NCBI RefSeq assembly: GCF_000740775.1
Contig: NZ_JFGS01000034.1
Coordinates: 1-37,398, forward strand
Direction: 5' to 3'
DNA: 37,398 nucleotides
Source: Haematobacter missouriensis
Lineage (GTDB): Bacteria; Pseudomonadota; Alphaproteobacteria; Rhodobacterales; Rhodobacteraceae
Below, piece after piece: positions 33,512 to 37,398 of this stretch (position 1 is its first letter; each line of letters opens with the position of its first letter). A model generated the notes under the pieces. It had not been told where the DNA came from, searched no databases, and saw only the letters and a list, made by a program, of their open reading frames with translations. A program made the translations under genes and the position numbers.

Positions 33512-34347
33512 CAGGACACCCGTTCCTTGTTGCTGTAGGCTTGCAGCACCTGTTCCTTCAGGAGATGCCAGATTTCGCGATGCAGCGACTGGAATTCCGG
33601 CGTCAACTTGATCTCGGAAACGTCACGAGGCCGGGAGAGCGGGATGGCGAAGTCACCGATGATGCGCGCGGAAGGCCCCGCCGAAAGGATCACCACCCGG
33701 TCGGAGAGGGAGATCGCCTCCTCCAGATCATGTGTGACGAACATCACCGCCTTGCGATCCTGCTGCCACAGTTCCAGCAGCAGATCCCCCATGATCAGCC
33801 GGGTCTGCGCGTCGAGCGGGCCGAAGGGTTCGTCCATGAGCAGGATTGCCGGATCGCGGATGAGCACCTGCGCCATCGCAACCCGCTTGCGTTGCCCTCC
33901 CGACAGCATATGCGGATAGCGGTCGCCGAACCCCTTGAGGCCCACCTTTTCCAACCAGTCATCGGCGCGGGTGAGTGCCTCCCTCCGCCGCGTGCCGCCA
34001 ATTTCGAGCGCGATGGCCACGTTGTCCCGCGCAGTCTTCCACGGCATCAGTGCGTCGGCCTGAAAGAGATAGCCTGCGCGCGCATTCAGCCCCTGAAGCG
34101 GCTGCCCTTCGATCCTCACCATACCGGCGCTCGGGCGGAGAAGACCGGCCGCCGCATTGAGCAGCGTCGATTTGCCGGAGCCTGTCGGCCCGACGATGGC
34201 GACGAATTCTCCTTTGGAGACGTCCAGATCAGCGCCGGAAACGGCGCGAAATTCCGATTTCCCTCCGACGCCGAAACTGATGTCCACGGCGTCAAGACTG
34301 ACAGCGACCGCTTGCGGATCGCTGCGGCCCTCTCCCGACTGCGGCAT
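33511..34347 (-). CDS. NitT/TauT-type ABC ATPase (SsuB/TauB-like)
   Basis: A 278-residue ATPase. GPTGSGKST is at residues 53-61, the Q-loop is in YLFQADALMPWKTARDN, which is the NitT/TauT form, then the signature LSGGQRKRVAMAQVL, Walker B ILLMDEPFGPLDA and FVTHDLEEAISLSDR. It is the first gene of its operon and lies divergent to the phosphodiesterase gene. The final 20-residue tail after EIWHLLKEQ is short and hydrophilic. Confidence 0.88.
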   Translation of the reverse strand: MPQSGEGRSDPQAVAVSLDAVDISFGVGGKSEFRAVSGADLDVSKGEFVAIVGPTGSGKSTLLNAAAGLLRPSAGMVRIEGQPLQGLNARAGYLFQADALMPWKTARDNVAIALEIGGTRRREALTRADDWLEKVGLKGFGDRYPHMLSGGQRKRVAMAQVLIRDPAILLMDEPFGPLDAQTRLIMGDLLLELWQQDRKAVMFVTHDLEEAISLSDRVVILSAGPSARIIGDFAIPLSRPRDVSEIKLTPEFQSLHREIWHLLKEQVLQAYSNKERVS

Positions 34348-34567
34348 TTCTGCGGCCTCCCCCTTGGCACGGACCTTATAGTGGCAGCGAGATCCTCTGC
34401 AAGAGCGCCACCGGCGAGAGCGGGCTGCGAATGTTCGCGAAAGTCCATCACGATGTCACAACCTTTGCGCGAAACGGTCGCCAAAGCGTCGTCGTTTTGT
34501 CAATTTTGGCGGTCATGGTCCCGGCCACGTGACGAATTCGCGCAAAATCTTTCTGATGGAGAATCCC
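34348..34567. promoter_or_regulatory. Divergent region with repeated TTCGCG-type palindromes
   Basis: This gap holds TTCGCGAA (34434-34441) and a perfect 10-bp inverted pair TTTGCGCGAA (34464-34473) / TTCGCGCAAA (34537-34546) separated by 63 bases. The second arm ends 21 bases before the phosphodiesterase start. The ribosome binding site of that gene, GGAG, is at 34558-34561. No convincing -35/-10 pair was found by eye. Confidence 0.5.
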
Positions 34568-35626
34568 ATGACCTCTCGGATCACGCTTGCCGCAGCGGCC
34601 CTCCTCGCGACCGCGCTTTCCGCGCCGATTGCCGGGGCCGCGACCTATGGCACCCTTTCCGGCAAGGCGCCCATCGTGGTCGCGCATCGCGGGGCCAGCG
34701 GCTATCTCCCCGAGGAGACGCTCGGTGGCTATGAACTCGCCCTGAAGATGGGCGCGGATTACATCGAGCCCGATGTCCAGATGACCGCGGACGGTGCGCT
34801 GATCGCCATGCATGACGCGACGCTGAACCGGACGACGAATGTGGAGTCGCTCTTTGCTCCCCGGAACGGCGGATACAAAGTGTCGGATTTCACGCTGGCG
34901 GAGATCAAGACGCTGACGGTTGAGCCGACCGGCGCTCTTGCCCGCCCGGATTCGACCTATCCCGGTTTCACGCCCGGCATGGCGGACCCTTACAAGGTCC
35001 CGACGCTGGGCGAGGTGCTGGATCTGCTGACCACCTACAATAAGGCGAACGGCACCTCCGTCGGGGTCTATCCCGAGTCCAAGACCCCGTACAACTCACC
35101 TCAGAACCAGGCTATCATCGCGACGCTGAAGGAAAAGGGCTACACCGATACGGAAGACAAAGTCATCCTTCAGTCCTTCGTCCGCGCCTCGGTGATCGAG
35201 ATGGGAGAGGCGCTGGAGGCGCAGGGCATGCAGGCCCTGCTCGCGCAGCTCGGTTCGGTGCGCATGGTGGACGGCGTCTATGGGGTTGCCGGAACGGACG
35301 GTTTCTTCACACTGGCCGAGATCGCCGGGATCGCGGACGGCGTCGGCGTCAGCTACGGCGGTATCACCAAGGAATTCATCGACGCGGCGCATGATCTTGA
35401 TCTGGTCGTGCACGCCTACACCTTCCGCCCGCTGAGCGAGGACGAGGCGTTCACGATGATCCGCCCGATGCTGGACTGGGGTCTGGATGGCTTCTTCACC
35501 GATTACACCGATTTCGGTCGTGCCGTCGTGGACAGCCTTGCGCCGGTTCCGGTTCCCGCGGCGCTGCCGCTGCTCGCAGCCGGCCTAGGTGGTCTGGTCA
35601 TCCTGCGGCGGCGCAAGGTGGCCTGA
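34568..35626 (+). CDS. glpQ: Glycerophosphodiester phosphodiesterase with VPLPA-CTERM-type tail
   Basis: A 352-residue exported enzyme of the GDPD family. The signal peptide ends near AGAA-T26. Catalytic and metal-binding residues are His40-Arg41 (VVAHRGASG), Glu67-Pro-Asp69 and His82 (MHDATLNRTT). It hydrolyses glycerophosphodiesters to glycerol 3-phosphate and an alcohol. The last 27 residues (from about 326) are VPVPAALPLL, a hydrophobic helix and RRRK, the tripartite VPLPA-CTERM exosortase sorting signal common in Rhodobacterales. I choose the ATG at 34568, with GGAG upstream and a normal signal peptide; in-frame starts at 34529 (GTG) and 34556 (ATG) would add a hydrophilic leader. Confidence 0.88.
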   Translation: MTSRITLAAAALLATALSAPIAGAATYGTLSGKAPIVVAHRGASGYLPEETLGGYELALKMGADYIEPDVQMTADGALIAMHDATLNRTTNVESLFAPRNGGYKVSDFTLAEIKTLTVEPTGALARPDSTYPGFTPGMADPYKVPTLGEVLDLLTTYNKANGTSVGVYPESKTPYNSPQNQAIIATLKEKGYTDTEDKVILQSFVRASVIEMGEALEAQGMQALLAQLGSVRMVDGVYGVAGTDGFFTLAEIAGIADGVGVSYGGITKEFIDAAHDLDLVVHAYTFRPLSEDEAFTMIRPMLDWGLDGFFTDYTDFGRAVVDSLAPVPVPAALPLLAAGLGGLVILRRRKVA

Positions 35627-35638
35627 TCACTGTATGAA

Positions 35639-35663
35639 CTGCGGGCGCCTATAGCGCCCGCAG
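35639..35663. terminator. Hairpin between convergent glpQ-like gene and matB
   Basis: CTGCGGGCGC (35639-35648) and GCGCCCGCAG (35654-35663) form a perfect 10-bp stem with a 5-nt loop between the two convergent stops. No U-run is visible, but the position suggests a shared transcript end. Confidence 0.75.
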
Positions 35664-35669
35664 CCTGCC

Positions 35670-37196
35670 TCAAGCGGTCGTTGCCGGGACGAACAGCGTC
35701 CTGAACTGATCCCGGAGCAGGTTCTTCTGCACCTTCCCCATGGTATTCCTTGGCAGTTCGTTCAGGAGTGCGACGTGTTTGGGCTGCTTGAAGCGGGCAA
35801 GGCTCTGGCCCATTGCAGCCGTGATCGCCGTGACATCGGGCGCCTCGCCCGCCAAGGGCACAAGCACCGCAACGACGGCCTCGCCGAAGTCAGGATGAGG
35901 CACACCTATGACCGCGCTTTCCAGCACACCTGGCTGTTCGTCCAGGATCAACTCGATCTCCTTTGGATAAACGTTGTATCCTCCGGTGATGATGAGGTCC
36001 TTCTGCCGCCCGACGATGGTGACATAGCCCTCTGCATCAATCACGCCGATGTCGCCGGTGATGAAGAACCCGTCCTCGCGCAGCTCCTCCCGGGTCTTTT
36101 CAGGCATCTCCCAATAGCCCTTGAAAACGTTCGGACCTTTCACTTCGATCATCCCCGGTTCCCCCATGGGGAGGGTGGCTCCGGTTTCGGGGTCGGTGAT
36201 CTTCACGGCGACGCCGGGCAATGCAGGACCCACCGTACCGGCCCGACGCTCGCCCTCGTAGGGATTGGACGTGGTCATGTTGGTCTCGGTCATGCCGTAG
36301 CGCTCAAGGATACGGTGGCCCGTCCGATCCTCGAACGCGCGATGCGTTTCGGCGAGCAGGGGGGCCGAGCCGGAGGTGAACAGCCTCATATGGCCGACGA
36401 GCGCCCTCGTGAAGCGTGGATCGTCCAGGAGCCGGGTGTAGAAAGTCGGCACTCCCATCATCGCCGTCGCCTCCGGCAGATGTGCGATGACCTGATCGAG
36501 TTTGAACCCCGGCAGGAAGATCATTTTACCGCCCGCGAGAAGCGACACATTGGAGGCCACGAAAAGCCCGTGGGTATGGAAGATCGGCAAGGCGTGCAGC
36601 AGCACATCTTCGGAAGTGAAGCGCCATGCCTGCACCAGCACCTCGGCATTGGACAGAAGATTGAGTTGCGTGAGCATCGCGCCCTTGGACCGGCCGGTCG
36701 TTCCCGAAGTATAGAGGATCGCAGCCAGATCATCCTCCGCCCGTTCCACCGGAATGAACTCCGCACCTGCATCCGCCGTGCACTCAGTGAAGCTGCCCTT
36801 CCCGGCGGCATCGAGCGTCTCGAATTTCGCACCGTGGCGGGAAGCGACCTCGCGGAGAGCCTCCGCCTTGTCCGGCGAACCGACCAGCAGGGCCGCACGC
36901 GCGTTGCCCACGAAATAGTCCACCTCATCCGCGGTATATGCGGTGTTGAGCGGAAGGAACACGACACCCGCCGTTATGGCGCCGAGGTAAAGCGCCAGCG
37001 CCTCGGGGGTTTTTTCCACTTGCACGGCCAGCCTATCACCCGGCGCAATACCCAGATCGGCAAGCGCCTTCGCGGCCGAGAGCGCCATGCGATGGAGTGC
37101 CACCCCGGTGACCCGCCGACCGGAGCCGTCGGTCAGCACCCAGTCTTGCCGGTGCTCCAGAGGGGCCACAAGCGCGTCGTAAAGCGGATTGCTCAT
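35670..37196 (-). CDS. matB: Malonyl-CoA synthetase (MatB)
   Basis: A 508-residue AMP-forming ligase. TSGTTGRSK is at residues 163-171, then ALPIFHTHGLFVASNV, MMGVPTFYTRLL, and the malonate-specific region ERYGMTETNM at 298-307, which agrees with MatB of rhizobia from memory, plus GDIGVIDAEGYVTIVGRQKD and the C-terminal PRNTMGKVQKN with the catalytic Lys. MatB forms malonyl-CoA from malonate and ATP. The ATG at 37196 overlaps the end of a matA remnant by four bases. Its normal promoter would lie upstream of matA, beyond the window. Confidence 0.94.
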   Translation of the reverse strand: MSNPLYDALVAPLEHRQDWVLTDGSGRRVTGVALHRMALSAAKALADLGIAPGDRLAVQVEKTPEALALYLGAITAGVVFLPLNTAYTADEVDYFVGNARAALLVGSPDKAEALREVASRHGAKFETLDAAGKGSFTECTADAGAEFIPVERAEDDLAAILYTSGTTGRSKGAMLTQLNLLSNAEVLVQAWRFTSEDVLLHALPIFHTHGLFVASNVSLLAGGKMIFLPGFKLDQVIAHLPEATAMMGVPTFYTRLLDDPRFTRALVGHMRLFTSGSAPLLAETHRAFEDRTGHRILERYGMTETNMTTSNPYEGERRAGTVGPALPGVAVKITDPETGATLPMGEPGMIEVKGPNVFKGYWEMPEKTREELREDGFFITGDIGVIDAEGYVTIVGRQKDLIITGGYNVYPKEIELILDEQPGVLESAVIGVPHPDFGEAVVAVLVPLAGEAPDVTAITAAMGQSLARFKQPKHVALLNELPRNTMGKVQKNLLRDQFRTLFVPATTA

Positions 37197-37354
37197 TTGC
37201 GTCTTCCTGTCCTTGCACCCTGCGCGATCAGGGCTTCGATCTGTTTCGATGTGGCGACGGTTCCGTTCACCACGCAGACTTCATCGTTTGGCTCGATCCT
37301 GGCAAGGTCATAGAGATAGTTCACCATGGCTCCACAGGACTGGCCGAGACTGTT
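37193..37354 (-). pseudogene. matA: Malonyl-CoA decarboxylase (MatA), C-terminal remnant
   Basis: This frame reads NSLGQSCGAMVNYLYDLARI and ends GARTGRRK before a TGA overlapping matB by four bases. The SCG-x-M-x-NY-x-Y block is the C-terminal end of malonyl-CoA decarboxylase, the gene that normally precedes matB. Just upstream in the same frame is a TAG (37355-37357), and 13 bases further is the terminal inverted repeat. So at most about 53 codons of native sequence are present. MatA would decarboxylate malonyl-CoA to acetyl-CoA. I infer disruption by an insertion sequence at the window edge; an assembly break cannot be excluded. Confidence 0.75.
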
Positions 37355-37370
37355 CTACGACACGTCCGCC

Positions 37371-37398
37371 GGTCGTGTCTCGGAAGTGGTAGAAATTG
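37371..37398. repeat. Right terminal inverted repeat (probable IS end)
   Basis: These 28 bases are the exact reverse complement of bases 2-29. The outer edge towards matA begins GGTCGTGTCTCGG. It ends the window inside the probable element. Together the two copies place the whole window between inward-facing ends of one repeated element. Confidence 0.65.

Noticed and set aside
34496-34517. Possible Pho box upstream of the phosphodiesterase (two GTCA units)
   Set aside because: The GTCA units are 13 bases apart rather than 11 and the flanks do not match CTGTCAT, so phosphate control is not supported by the sequence.
35775-37313. A 512-residue open frame on the + strand
   Set aside because: It is antisense to matB, which is recognised along its full length; the translation shows no family pattern.
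1-37398. Window as a complete circular or linear mobile replicon because its ends are inverted repeats
   Set aside because: The repeats are only 28 bp, adjoin truncated host-type genes, and no replication, integrase or transfer gene is present.

Overview
The window is GC-rich DNA, probably from an alphaproteobacterium of the Rhodobacterales (Rhodobacter/Roseobacter-like). This rests on protein style, dense operons with ATGA/TGATG overlaps, and a glycerophosphodiester phosphodiesterase ending in a VPLPA-CTERM-type sorting tail. It is a catabolic and uptake region: almost every gene encodes an ABC importer, a degradation enzyme or a local regulator. I see no rRNA, tRNA, CRISPR, phage or complete transposase gene.

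Layout from left to right. (1) 1-1491, + strand: the C-terminus of an AtoE-type short-chain fatty-acid transporter, a YciI-like protein, a muconolactone isomerase-like protein and an SDR, in one coupled operon. A terminator at 1496-1518 separates it from a convergent pair, a LysR regulator and a PcaD-like enol-lactone hydrolase (1522-3205, -). (2) 3303-8889, -: a ribitol operon (ribose/xylose-type binding protein, ATPase and permease, ribitol 2-dehydrogenase, D-ribulokinase), with a divergent LacI regulator (9052-10098, +) and a palindromic operator candidate between them. (3) 10104-14663, -: a five-gene branched-chain-amino-acid-type (Liv) ABC importer. It is divergent from paaG-paaI-paaK-paaR (14907-18171, +), with a perfect TetR-type palindrome in the shared intergenic region. 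(4) 18221-25827, -: paaX, then paaABCDE, an additional PaaA/PaaC-like protein, and paaZ. A large inverted repeat lies between paaX and paaA.

(5) 26133-31661, +: a polyamine-type ABC importer (ATPase, two permeases, PotF-like binding protein) followed by a YtcJ-type amidohydrolase. (6) 31718-34347, -: a nitrate/sulfonate/taurine-type ABC importer. (7) 34568-35626, +: the phosphodiesterase. (8) 35670-37354, -: matB (malonyl-CoA synthetase), preceded by only the last ~53 codons of matA (malonyl-CoA decarboxylase).

How the genes work together. PaaK activates phenylacetate to its CoA ester, PaaABCDE epoxidises the ring, PaaG isomerises the epoxide to the oxepin, PaaZ opens and oxidises it, and PaaI rescues trapped CoA. 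The beta-oxidation genes paaF, paaH and paaJ are not in the window. The Liv-type importer probably brings in phenylacetate or a related aromatic acid, because it shares the PaaR-type operator region. The ribitol operon would import ribitol, oxidise it to D-ribulose and phosphorylate it to ribulose 5-phosphate.

The outermost 28 bases at the two ends are exact reverse complements, and each abuts a truncated gene (atoE at the left, matA at the right). The simplest reading is that the window lies between two copies of one insertion sequence whose bodies are outside it. The most interesting candidates for new biology are the extra diiron-like protein in the paa operon, the dual PaaX/PaaR control with their operators, the transporter-linked amidohydrolase, and the orphan muconolactone-isomerase operon.
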